Shown: positions 44,427-53,318 of the stretch, in pieces
Layout: the number at the start of each line of letters is the position of its first letter
How positions within the stretch are numbered: the first letter of the stretch is position 1
Assembly: GCF_000832125.1 (NCBI RefSeq)
Contig: NZ_JPRK01000005.1
Span: 248,001-312,000, forward strand
Origin: Flavobacterium hibernum
GTDB taxonomy: Bacteria > Bacteroidota > Bacteroidia > Flavobacteriales > Flavobacteriaceae
Direction of reading: 5' to 3'
Length of the DNA stretch: 64,000 nucleotides
Program-made: the position numbers and the translations under genes
Notes under the pieces: model-generated
The model's input: the letters and a program-made list of their open reading frames with translations, nothing else
The model's database searches: none
What the model was told of the DNA's origin: nothing

Positions 44427-45743
44427 TTAATGAAATACAGAAACTGCAGGGAAATAATATCCAGAAAAACTTATCGTTTCTTTCTTAACACCTGAGTCAG
44501 CATTGAACAAATAAAGATTATTGATTGCGAAATTTGTTCCAAATCCCTCATTAACTGTATTTACTACCAAAGAATTTTTCTTTCGATCGTAACCAATTCC
44601 TGCGCCGTATAGTATATTAGATTGTGTCAATGTAATAAAAGGTGTTGCCAATGAAGCTTCATCTCCATTATATTTATAAATTTCTTTACCACCGCTAAAA
44701 CTTCCATTTTTAGCAATAAAAACATTGTTTTTAGCTGCTACAATAGATCCTGGATGCCATGCTCCCCAACTTCCGTAGGCTTGAAATCCTATTGCAATTT
44801 CTTTTACTTCAAGCGTATTTGAATCTATACTTATCAGTTTTTTACCTCCTGCTGCCCAAACTTTTTTATCGTCGGTTACTGCAAATCCCAGAACCATACT
44901 TGGAATCGTTTTTTCGACAACCAATGTCGAAGCATTAATAACAATCACTCCTTTTGAAGAAGATAATGCAAAAATGTAACCATTAGCTTTTACGATATCT
45001 CCCACTTGTCCTGTAACGCCTTCTATTTGACCATTTAATGTCATTGTGTTAAGATTAAGCTTGAAGATTCCTTTACTTGAAGTTAATAACGCTTGATTCT
45101 CATCAATACCTACTACTGCACGCCAGTCATTTCCGCCTTGAGCAGGAATTCTTTTTTCTTCTTTTAGCGAATAAGCATCTGCTACCACAACAGGTCCGCC
45201 CACTTTGGAAACTAAAAATAGTTTTTTATTAAAAATTGTTCCAAATTCTAATGTTGACGATTCTGGCTTTAGATTTTTATCAGGATTTACTTTTACAAAA
45301 ACACTGTCTTCTATTGCTTTTGTATCATATCTGTAAAAACCAACTGTTCCTGTTCCGTGCCCAAACCATCCTTCATTAATCATATAGAAACCATTTTCAT
45401 ACGCTCCAAAAGTGTGAATATCGTATGTTAGAGAAACTTTTCCTCCATTATTTTTGGCTGTCATTGTTATTTTAAAGTCACCTCTTGTTTCTGGTTTAAA
45501 AGTATAAGTAGAATCAGATCCTACAACATTTCCGTCGACTGCCCATTCAAAAACAACATTATTTCGATCGGCTATTTTTGAACTTAATTGTAATGTTTTT
45601 CCAATTGTCAAAGTATCTTTTAATTGCTGTTCTCCTTTTATGGCAGGAGGTGCTGTAAAATCGTCATCATTGTTACATGAAACTGTTAGCAACATTAACG
45701 AAGCAATTGCGATTAATGGTCTGGAAAAAAAATGGTTTTTCAT
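44427..45743 (-). CDS. BtuG-like surface lipoprotein, beta-propeller (YncE/DUF5074 type), candidate B12 binder
   Basis: About 438 residues from the ATG at 45741-45743. Lipoprotein signal with LTVSCNNDDDF; the acidic run right after the Cys is the surface-export signal type of Bacteroidota. Residues about 40-115 are a PKD/Ig-like domain (VFEWAVDGNVVGSDSTYTFKP). The remainder has propeller-like repeats (VADAYSLKEEKRIPAQGG, VINASTLVVEKTIPS, SIDSNTLEVKEIAIG). Bacteroides BtuG is a surface propeller that captures cobalamin. The cobalamin riboswitch upstream on the same strand supports the same role here. No btuB receptor or transport genes are adjacent. Confidence 0.75.
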   Translation of the reverse strand: MKNHFFSRPLIAIASLMLLTVSCNNDDDFTAPPAIKGEQQLKDTLTIGKTLQLSSKIADRNNVVFEWAVDGNVVGSDSTYTFKPETRGDFKITMTAKNNGGKVSLTYDIHTFGAYENGFYMINEGWFGHGTGTVGFYRYDTKAIEDSVFVKVNPDKNLKPESSTLEFGTIFNKKLFLVSKVGGPVVVADAYSLKEEKRIPAQGGNDWRAVVGIDENQALLTSSKGIFKLNLNTMTLNGQIEGVTGQVGDIVKANGYIFALSSSKGVIVINASTLVVEKTIPSMVLGFAVTDDKKVWAAGGKKLISIDSNTLEVKEIAIGFQAYGSWGAWHPGSIVAAKNNVFIAKNGSFSGGKEIYKYNGDEASLATPFITLTQSNILYGAGIGYDRKKNSLVVNTVNEGFGTNFAINNLYLFNADSGVKKETISFSGYYFPAVSVFH

Positions 45744-46078
45744 TGTTAAATATTTAAAATTATAGTACTTAATTTTTAAAATCGATTGTAACAAAAAGTT
45801 TTATATAGCATTTTGCTTGCTTTTGTTAAGAAGCAAAACATTTGGTACAGCGATAAGTTTTAATGATTTTTTTGTGAAGAAAATGTAGGCATCGAGCAGG
45901 AAAACTTCCCACAGGAAATTTCTTTTACGATATAATATTTGAGGAAAAAAGATTCTCATAAATTCAGTTTTGACTTACGAGAATAGAATAACCAAACAAT
46001 ACATAATCACGGAAAGCGATTAGTATTATTTTTAATTCAAGCTTCAATCCCCGAAAGCTATATTATTACTATGAAAAT
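45744..46078. other. Leader region between cobalamin riboswitch and BtuG-like gene
   Basis: About 335 bases without a recognised gene. One minus-strand frame of 52 codons is present but has no coding-like features. The region would form the long 5' leader downstream of the riboswitch. Confidence 0.4.
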
Positions 46079-46215
46079 GGCAGGTCTTCTGACTTGCTCC
46101 CTACACCCAGCCTTCCCTTTCTAGATGAAAAGTGACTTATTAAAGGGTTTCAGTTAATGAGCTTACAGCTGCGGGACAGTTTTGGAGTTACACCAAATTC
46201 CCTTTTAATGTCAAT
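46079..46215 (-). ncRNA. Cobalamin (B12) riboswitch
   Basis: Read on the minus strand, 5' to 3': GGTGTAACTCCAAAACTGTCC, then CCGCAGCTGTAAG, a variable arm, and the B12-box-like end AGTCAGAAGACCTGCC (finishing at 46079). These are the conserved core blocks of the class in the correct order and spacing. It lies 335 bases upstream of the BtuG-like gene on the same strand, and a -7 box stands just before it. Binding of adenosyl- or methylcobalamin would repress the downstream gene in the known examples. Confidence 0.9.
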
Positions 46216-46261
46216 ATTTTATCAATATGACAACCAATTTCTGTTTTTAAAATTTGAGGTG

Positions 46262-46269
46262 CAAAACTA
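46262..46269 (-). promoter_or_regulatory. Probable -7 box of the riboswitch transcript
   Basis: TAGTTTTG on the minus strand, about 50 bases upstream of the riboswitch core. No clear -33 box. Confidence 0.45.
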
Positions 46270-46303
46270 GTGTTTTCTTTGTTTTTTTAAGATAAAAAAA
46301 CAA

Positions 46304-46858
46304 TTATTTATAATCTATTATACCTAATATTTTCTGAATAGATTTTATATTATCATATGAAGTTTTTATTTCATAAGGAGAAATGAAAGGAGAATAATAT
46401 TGAAGAATATTTTCATCATTACGCCTAATAACTAATATATAAACAGATGAATGTCCCTCAACAATTACACAACTTTGATAATAGCTTTCTTTTTTTAATG
46501 TTTGAACGATACTTTTTAGGTCGTTTTTTTCTTGTACAGAAAAATTCACCTCTTTGCTAAATTTTTCACTTTTGCTAAAAGCACTAAATTTTTCATCGTA
46601 ATTAACTATTAAAAATGATGAACTTCCACTGCCTTCTTGCCATTTGTATAGCAAAATCCCATCTTTTACTTTATCAAAATCTTCAAATTGTTTTACGTTA
46701 AAATCAGAAGATGAAATTAAGCTGCTGTAATTTAGAATCAAATCTTCTGACGGGGTAATTACTGCTTTACAATTTTCCTGATTAGAAACTATCTTTTTTG
46801 GAGATGAACAAGCCAACAATATCAGATAAATCAAAAATAGACTAATTTCTTTTTTCAT
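46304..46858 (-). CDS. Lipoprotein of unknown function
   Basis: 184 residues with a lipobox (ILLACSS, Cys17). The mature part has no recognised domain; it is rich in Lys, Ser and Glu. It ends 34 bases before the riboswitch promoter and is probably transcribed separately from the BtuG-like gene. Confidence 0.7.
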   Translation of the reverse strand: MKKEISLFLIYLILLACSSPKKIVSNQENCKAVITPSEDLILNYSSLISSSDFNVKQFEDFDKVKDGILLYKWQEGSGSSSFLIVNYDEKFSAFSKSEKFSKEVNFSVQEKNDLKSIVQTLKKESYYQSCVIVEGHSSVYILVIRRNDENILQYYSPFISPYEIKTSYDNIKSIQKILGIIDYK

Positions 46859-47067
46859 GGTAAATAAATTCTAAAAATATACTTCTTTCTGCAATATCAA
46901 ATATATAACGAATACTCTCACTTGGAATACAATTTCAAACAACATTACACTAATCAAAAAACAATCACTTTTTGTTAAAAAAGCATTAACTAAATAAAAA
47001 AATATCTTCTATATTCGTAAAATCATAATTAATAATTTTATTTATTATTAAAAACACATCAGATTTT

Positions 47068-48564
47068 ATGAGCAAAACTTCTACTAAAGGCATTTGGAAA
47101 GTGATTTCGGCCTCGTCAATGGGTACAATGATTGAATGGTACGATTTCTATATTTTTGGAAGTTTAGCTGTTGTAATTTCAACAAAATTTTTCCCGAGCG
47201 ATAATCCAACCGCTGCATTTTTATCGACTTTGGCCACTTTTGCAGCAGGATTTGTTGTTCGTCCTTTTGGAGCTTTATTCTTCGGAAGACTTGGTGATAT
47301 TATTGGTCGTAAATATACTTTCATGGCTACTTTATTATTAATGGGCGGCTCTACTTTTTTAATTGGCTGTATTCCGAGTTATGAAACTATTGGCTTTCTG
47401 GCTCCTTTATTGGTTTTAATTCTTCGATTATTACAAGGATTAGCTCTTGGTGGAGAATATGGCGGTGCGGCCACTTATGTTGCTGAACATGCTCCTACGG
47501 GACAAAAAGGATATTGGACTTCTTGGATTCAGACTACTGCTACGGTTGGTTTGTTTATTTCGCTAATGGTAATTTTAGCAACAAAGAATGTGCTTTCGGC
47601 AGAAGATTTTGATACATGGGGATGGCGCGTTCCGTTTTGGGTTTCTATTGTAATGGTTGGCGTTTCGTATTTGATTCGTAAAAACATGGACGAATCTCCT
47701 GAATTTGCTAAGGCTAAAAAAGAAGGAACTACGAGTACAAATCCACTTAAGGAAAGTTTTGGAAACAGATATAACTTAAAATTTGTTTTGCTTGCTTTAT
47801 TTGGAGCAACTATGGGACAAGGTGTTGTTTGGTATACTGGTCAGTTTTATGCGATGAGTTTCATGAAAACGGTTATGAATGTCGACTCTTCGCAAGTTGA
47901 CAGTTTATTGGGAATTGCTTTATTATTAGGAACTCCGTTTTTTATTTTCTTTGGATGGCTAAGTGATAAAGTAGGCCGAAAATATATTATGATGGGCGGA
48001 ATGTTGCTTGCTATTTTATTTTACAGGCCTATTTACAAAATGATGTATACCACTACTGATGTAAACTACAAGACTGAAATTGTAGAAAAAAGACTTGAAA
48101 AAACTGAAACTAATCAAAATAATGATTTAATTACCACAATTTCAAAAACCTATACTGACGAAACTTCGTATGTGGAGAAGAAAATAACGTTTAACGATAA
48201 AAAGGAACCGCAAAGTCACGTTTCCATTACTATTAATTCCAGCGACGAATGGACTTTGATTTTACTGGTTTTTATTCAGGTTCTATTTGTAACTATGGTA
48301 TATGGTCCAATTGCTGCTTTTTTAGTAGAAATGTTTCCAACGAAAATTAGATATACTTCAATGTCTCTTCCTTATCATGTTGGTAATGGTATTTTTGGCG
48401 GTTTACTTCCTGCCATTTCAACTTATTTTGTAACACACGCCAAGAATTCAGGAAAGTCTGATTTTTACCTTGACGGACTTTGGTATCCTATTGTCATTGC
48501 TTCTGTTTGCTTTGTAATTGGAATGATTTATATTGATAATAAAAACAAAACTAACCACATCTAA
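47068..48564 (+). CDS. MHS-family (metabolite:H+ symporter) MFS transporter
   Basis: 498 residues. The N-terminal signature GTMIEWYDFYIFG and RPFGALFFGRLGDIIGRKYTF, plus LGGEYGGAATYVAEHAP, identify the MHS family (ProP, ShiA, KgtP relatives). An unusual charged insertion of about 70 residues (about 325-395, from YKMMYTTTDVNYK to NSSDEW) separates two membrane helices in the second half. The ligand is a small organic acid, osmolyte or similar compound; it cannot be named. It is followed 13 bases later by a small membrane protein gene. Confidence 0.9.
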   Translation: MSKTSTKGIWKVISASSMGTMIEWYDFYIFGSLAVVISTKFFPSDNPTAAFLSTLATFAAGFVVRPFGALFFGRLGDIIGRKYTFMATLLLMGGSTFLIGCIPSYETIGFLAPLLVLILRLLQGLALGGEYGGAATYVAEHAPTGQKGYWTSWIQTTATVGLFISLMVILATKNVLSAEDFDTWGWRVPFWVSIVMVGVSYLIRKNMDESPEFAKAKKEGTTSTNPLKESFGNRYNLKFVLLALFGATMGQGVVWYTGQFYAMSFMKTVMNVDSSQVDSLLGIALLLGTPFFIFFGWLSDKVGRKYIMMGGMLLAILFYRPIYKMMYTTTDVNYKTEIVEKRLEKTETNQNNDLITTISKTYTDETSYVEKKITFNDKKEPQSHVSITINSSDEWTLILLVFIQVLFVTMVYGPIAAFLVEMFPTKIRYTSMSLPYHVGNGIFGGLLPAISTYFVTHAKNSGKSDFYLDGLWYPIVIASVCFVIGMIYIDNKNKTNHI

Positions 48565-48577
48565 ACCACTTTAACTT

Positions 48578-48802
48578 ATGAATGCGATCAAACAAATTTT
48601 AGGCGTTTTATGGATTATTCTGGCCGTTGCGGCCGCTTATTTTTGCGTTTTTGAATTTGGATTACCTAAACTACTTTCAGACAAACAAGACGATTTGGTC
48701 TTTGGCATTATTATTCTTTTTATTCTTACTCCGTTAATTGTTTTAGGATTGGGAACTTTTGGCTATTTTGCTGTAGTTGGAGAGTATAACGAGAAAAAAT
48801 AA
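48578..48802 (+). CDS. Small membrane protein paired with the MHS transporter
   Basis: 74 residues with two hydrophobic helices (about 6-26 and 40-67). Such proteins of the DUF6814 type often follow MHS transporters in Bacteroidota; here the gap is 13 bases, so co-translation is likely. Function unknown. Confidence 0.72.
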   Translation: MNAIKQILGVLWIILAVAAAYFCVFEFGLPKLLSDKQDDLVFGIIILFILTPLIVLGLGTFGYFAVVGEYNEKK

Positions 48803-48822
48803 TAACCGATTTTTGCAACATA

Positions 48823-48855
48823 AAAGGGCTGTCTATTTTCATAGAACAGCCCTTT
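48823..48855. terminator. Bidirectional hairpin between small membrane protein and amylase genes
   Basis: AAAGGGCTGT (48823-48832) and ACAGCCCTTT (48846-48855), perfect 10-bp stem; inner CTAT/ATAG can also pair. The T-tract is short on both sides. Confidence 0.75.
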
Positions 48856-48907
48856 CGAACTACTAACCAAACCAAATTTTTAATCTGTTAGATATGCTTT
48901 AATAGAT

Positions 48908-51778
48908 TTATTTTTTAATAAGCTTCATTACTTGAGTTTTTCCGTTTTCATCCAAAGCTTTTACAACATATAAGCCCGTTTCTAAATCACTTACATTAAA
49001 CTGAGAATCTGTATTTCCGTTTGCAAAACTTTTTACCAGTTGTCCTGAAATTGCATAAACCTGAACTTTGGTTGTAGCTATGTTTAGTGTAAAATAATTT
49101 GAAACCGGATTTGGATATAAGCTAACTGTATTTCCTTTCTCAAAATCTTCTATTGCTAGATTTGCTACTTTGTTACCGTAAATTCTATACTCTCCAGCTG
49201 GTATGTTTATAACCGCATTTACATCTGTCACATTGATTGTGCTGTTGTCCATTAAATTGTACCATATTCCAGTATATTGAAAACCTGTTGGAACATTTTT
49301 TGCCGTTGTATCAAAATTCGCCAAGATTAAAACATCTTTTAATTGTGCCGAAGACAAATTACTGTTCGTGATTTTTATATTTACAGATAATGTACTGGCA
49401 CTTGCAATTGTGGGAGTTCCTAAAAACACAGGCTCTGTAGTTTTAAGCGTAATCATTTTTGCCCAATCGTTGTAAATCTTGCTTCGATTTGAATTTCCCA
49501 ACCAATTATTTACCCATTGAGGTTGTGGCTTAGTATCTAATTTACAATCTCCGGCCGTACCATCGACATCTGTGTTTACTGTATTATTATTGCAGGTAAA
49601 AATAGAACTCTCCCAACCTAAATCTCCAAAATGCCAAATCATTTTAGGACCTGGAACCAATAATGAAACTGCTCCAAGTGCAGGCATTCTCGACAATGCT
49701 GTATTTAAGTTTTTTACATCGTAAGACCCGTTTGAAGCTCCAAATTGTAAACTTTTATACATTACACGTTCTTCGTCATGACTTTCTGCATAACCCATTA
49801 AACGATTTGCTACAAAACCATGACTAGCACTAGCCATTCTCGAAATATCTGTGTTTGTCGCATAACCCATCGCTAGTTGGCTGTATTGATCTGTCATTTT
49901 ACCCCACATCATTATTCCTTTGCTCACAGGATCTGCAACTCTGTAATTTGCCCATTCTTTTTCTTCGGCATCAGTTCCTAAATGTTCAAAAATGGTATAA
50001 TGTGTTGGGTCTAAACTCCATGAGTAATCTGCATATTTCTTTAAAACATCAACTCTGTCTTGTTGATAAGCGTTGGTACAATTTTGATCATTAGCTGTAC
50101 AAGCCTGAGTAAATCCTTTGGTTAAGTCCCAACGGAAACCATCAATTTTATATTCTTCAATCCATTGTTTAATAACGCGATCTACATAATATTGTGTTTT
50201 TAATGATTGATGATTAAAGTCTTCTCCAACACTATAACTGTGTTTTGCTACGGTATTAAAATAAGGATTTTCGGCAGTTGGCGCCCCAAAACCATCACCA
50301 TCAGGATCGTTCATCCACATACGAACCATTGGATTTCTGCCAAAAGCGTGATTTAGCGCCACATCTAAAATAACGGCAATTCCGTTTTGATGACATAAAT
50401 CGATTAGTTCTTTTAATTTATCCGAAGTTCCATAGAATTTATCCAAGGCCATATGAAACGAAGTATTATAACCCCAACTTTCATTGCCTTCAAATTCCAT
50501 TACCGGCATTAATTCAATAGCATTTATTTTAAGATTTTTAAAATAGTCTATTTTATCAATTAAACTTTGATAACTTCTGGCAGCATCAAAATCACGAACC
50601 AAAACTTCATAGACTACTAATTTATCTTTTTCAGGTTTTGTAAAATTAGTTACTTTCCAATTGTATGGTGTTTGTCCTGTTTTTAGAACGGTAACTTCAA
50701 AACTTTGCCCTACAGGATATACTGGCATATTTGGGTATGAAGCAGCAGGAATTGAAGGATCGTCGTAAGGCGACAAAACTAATGTTGAGTATGGATCTGC
50801 TGTTTTTACCAACGCTGGCGAATTTGCAATTGGTGTTGTTTTTACGACCCAATATTGATAGGTATTGCTTACTCCTGAAACTAATCCGGTTAACTCTAAC
50901 CAGAATTTACCTGAAGTTGGATCTTTTTTCATGGCATACGCCGATGAAGGCTGCCAGTTATTAAAACTTCCTGCAACGTAAACAAAATCTTTTAAAGGTG
51001 CATCCAGAACTAAAGTTGCTTTTGTAGCATCTGTTGAATTATAATTTATTCCGTCGACTAAACCCGCAGGCATTGCTGCTGAAACTGTATTTGGATTTAC
51101 TATTGCCGAAAACTTTTTGGTAATTGTAGTAGCTCCCTGCGTTACCGCCAATTCGTAGGTTTGATTACTTGTAATACTGGTATGTAAATACGTATAACTT
51201 GAAGCACTTGCAACTGTGTTAATGACAACTCCGTTTGCTTTTAGCGAATAACTTGCCAACCCGTTTGTATTTGTTGCCGTGATATTAAAATTTGAGCCAG
51301 AAGCCAAAATTGTTGCACTATTTTCAACTGGAGCGGTCAAGTTTACCTGAAATGTACCAACCTCAACCAAAATATCTTGCGATTGTTTTGCTCCCGTTCC
51401 GTCTTTGGCTTTTATTAGAAATCCAATTTTTCCAATTCCGTTTCTATTAAAGTAAACAGATGGCGTAAAGGTTTTTGTATAAGTATCTGTTGCTGAATTA
51501 TAGGTGAATCTACTTGCCTCGTTTGAAGCTGTCCAAGATCCATTTGAAGGCGAATCCGCCTGAGCAGTATCATTTATATCATACGACCAAGACCACAGAT
51601 ATAAAGCATTTCCTGTTACCGACCATGTACCTTCGTTTATACTACTTCCATCAACGGTTATAGTAATTGGAGTTGTGTCTTCAAAAGTTTGTGGATTTAT
51701 GGAATAGGTTATCGTTTGTGTCTGTGCAAAAAGAGCCGCAGACATCAAAAGAAATAGTAAGAGTAAAGTTTTTTTCAT
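48908..51778 (-). CDS. Secreted GH13 alpha-amylase-family enzyme with T9SS sorting domain
   Basis: 956 residues: signal peptide (1-18), starch-binding/Ig-like domains (about 20-370, including a CBM48-like FVYVAGSFNNWQPSSAY), then the GH13 barrel. Catalytic landmarks are DVALNH (472-477), GFRWD with nucleophile Asp551, EHLG with acid/base Glu598, and ESHDE with Asp668. The last 75 residues (SLYPNPVSNYFTLNI ... GLYVVKALDENGKTQVMKLIKK) are a type A T9SS C-terminal signal for export across the outer membrane and surface attachment. It degrades starch or related glucans. The SusD/SusE genes further upstream on the strand belong to the same pathway. Confidence 0.95.
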   Translation of the reverse strand: MKKTLLLLFLLMSAALFAQTQTITYSINPQTFEDTTPITITVDGSSINEGTWSVTGNALYLWSWSYDINDTAQADSPSNGSWTASNEASRFTYNSATDTYTKTFTPSVYFNRNGIGKIGFLIKAKDGTGAKQSQDILVEVGTFQVNLTAPVENSATILASGSNFNITATNTNGLASYSLKANGVVINTVASASSYTYLHTSITSNQTYELAVTQGATTITKKFSAIVNPNTVSAAMPAGLVDGINYNSTDATKATLVLDAPLKDFVYVAGSFNNWQPSSAYAMKKDPTSGKFWLELTGLVSGVSNTYQYWVVKTTPIANSPALVKTADPYSTLVLSPYDDPSIPAASYPNMPVYPVGQSFEVTVLKTGQTPYNWKVTNFTKPEKDKLVVYEVLVRDFDAARSYQSLIDKIDYFKNLKINAIELMPVMEFEGNESWGYNTSFHMALDKFYGTSDKLKELIDLCHQNGIAVILDVALNHAFGRNPMVRMWMNDPDGDGFGAPTAENPYFNTVAKHSYSVGEDFNHQSLKTQYYVDRVIKQWIEEYKIDGFRWDLTKGFTQACTANDQNCTNAYQQDRVDVLKKYADYSWSLDPTHYTIFEHLGTDAEEKEWANYRVADPVSKGIMMWGKMTDQYSQLAMGYATNTDISRMASASHGFVANRLMGYAESHDEERVMYKSLQFGASNGSYDVKNLNTALSRMPALGAVSLLVPGPKMIWHFGDLGWESSIFTCNNNTVNTDVDGTAGDCKLDTKPQPQWVNNWLGNSNRSKIYNDWAKMITLKTTEPVFLGTPTIASASTLSVNIKITNSNLSSAQLKDVLILANFDTTAKNVPTGFQYTGIWYNLMDNSTINVTDVNAVINIPAGEYRIYGNKVANLAIEDFEKGNTVSLYPNPVSNYFTLNIATTKVQVYAISGQLVKSFANGNTDSQFNVSDLETGLYVVKALDENGKTQVMKLIKK

Positions 51779-51997
51779 AATTAGAATTGGTATATTTTGT
51801 GGTAAAAAGTTAGATAATTAATAAAGATATTTATTAATAACACATTCTACTATAGCGTTTTCGAAATACAATAACGCAAACGTTGTAGTGTTTAAAACTT
51901 TATTGCAATTCCCTTAAAATCATACAAAAACGTAAATTTTTCATACAGGAAAATCAACTTTATATAATTTTCGATATTGAATCTTTAAAAAAGCGAA

Positions 51998-53296
51998 TTA
52001 GCGTTGCAACAATTTCCTGAATTGATAAAAAACTCGTTCGATCAAACGCATTTCTTCTGTTATGATATCTCCGGAACCTATTAGTTCTTTATCAAATTTT
52101 ATCTTTTTCCCGTAAGTTGTTTTTAGTCCGTTTGGCATTGCGACCTCTATAAAATAATCTCCGTCTTTATCTGTGATTGTCGACATGGATTGAATACGTC
52201 CTTCCAGCATTCCATATTCCTGAAAAGGAAAATTATCTAATTTGATTAAGACTTTTTGGTTTAGCTGGATTTTTCCCGAATTCTGCAGCGGAACTTTTAA
52301 ACTGCCTACATAATCTCCTTGATTTTCTGGCAGTATAGTAGCAAATAAATCTCCCGTTTTTATAAGTTGATTTTCTTTCCATGAATTCTGAAACCTAAAA
52401 ACGCCATCATAACTTGCAACAAACAAATAGTTTTGTTTCCAGATATGAATGCTTTTTTTTAATTCGTCGAGAGCTTGAAACAAGGAGCTTAAATTGGTTA
52501 CATCTGCTTTTTCCTGAGAAATTTGATTGATTACGACTTGCTTTTTAGCCTGATCTATTGCTTCTTTCTGTTGCGAAATTGTTGAGTTGGTTTGATCGTA
52601 ACTTTGTTTTGCTTGTAAATTATTTGCTTTTTGAACATCTAAATCATATTTAGATATAACTCCTTTTTCAAACAATTGCAATGATCTTTTGTACTGTACA
52701 TCGCTTAAGTTTAGTTTTACTTTTTCTAGTTTTTGCTGTTCGTATAATGATGCCAGTCGATTTATATTTTCGGACTGAGAACTTCTGGCTGCGCTAATTT
52801 CTTCTGAATATGGATGAAGTTTTTGATTCAAATCATTCTCAATATAGATTTTATGAAACTGGCTAAAGGAGGTTTGAATATCTCCCAGTTGCAAATTATT
52901 CAAATCTTTAAATGGGAAATAAAACAACTGATAATCAGACGGAATTGAGTTTACCATTTTTTCCAGTTTTAAAACATCTTCAAAATTGGCTGTACTTTCT
53001 AAAATTGCCAGTATTGTTCCGCTTTTTACTTTTGAAGAGTTAGCAGCGCAAAGTTTAACGATTCTTGAATTAACCTTAGATTCCATTCGTTCTGGCGGAT
53101 GATGTGAAGTTATCACAGCTTTTGCCGAAATTACATCTGGATACTTTATAAACCAGCATCCAACGATAAACAGCAGTATTATTGCGAAAATGATCGAAAT
53201 ACCGTAACGAACAATCCAAGCCGGCGGATTGGACAGTACTTCCTGTACTGACTCTGAACGTAATTCTATATCTTCTAAAACATTATTTCGTGTCAT
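51998..53296 (-). CDS. HlyD-type adaptor of the peptide export cluster
   Basis: 432 residues. One N-terminal membrane helix (about 31-51), a long coiled coil (about 130-260, LKLEKMVNS to QAKKQVVINQ) and beta-barrel domains (KSGTILAILESTANF, GVFRFQNSWKENQLIKTGDLFATILPEN). It joins an inner-membrane exporter to an outer-membrane exit duct. It follows the C39 ABC exporter by 22 bases. No TolC-like gene lies in the cluster, so an outer-membrane partner must come from elsewhere. Confidence 0.9.
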   Translation of the reverse strand: MTRNNVLEDIELRSESVQEVLSNPPAWIVRYGISIIFAIILLFIVGCWFIKYPDVISAKAVITSHHPPERMESKVNSRIVKLCAANSSKVKSGTILAILESTANFEDVLKLEKMVNSIPSDYQLFYFPFKDLNNLQLGDIQTSFSQFHKIYIENDLNQKLHPYSEEISAARSSQSENINRLASLYEQQKLEKVKLNLSDVQYKRSLQLFEKGVISKYDLDVQKANNLQAKQSYDQTNSTISQQKEAIDQAKKQVVINQISQEKADVTNLSSLFQALDELKKSIHIWKQNYLFVASYDGVFRFQNSWKENQLIKTGDLFATILPENQGDYVGSLKVPLQNSGKIQLNQKVLIKLDNFPFQEYGMLEGRIQSMSTITDKDGDYFIEVAMPNGLKTTYGKKIKFDKELIGSGDIITEEMRLIERVFYQFRKLLQR

Positions 53297-53318
53297 TTTA
53301 ATTTATTTTAAAAGGATA

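Noticed and set aside
45785..45943. 52-codon minus-strand frame between riboswitch and BtuG-like gene
   Set aside because: No signal peptide, domain or start context; probably chance in a leader region. A true leader peptide cannot be excluded.
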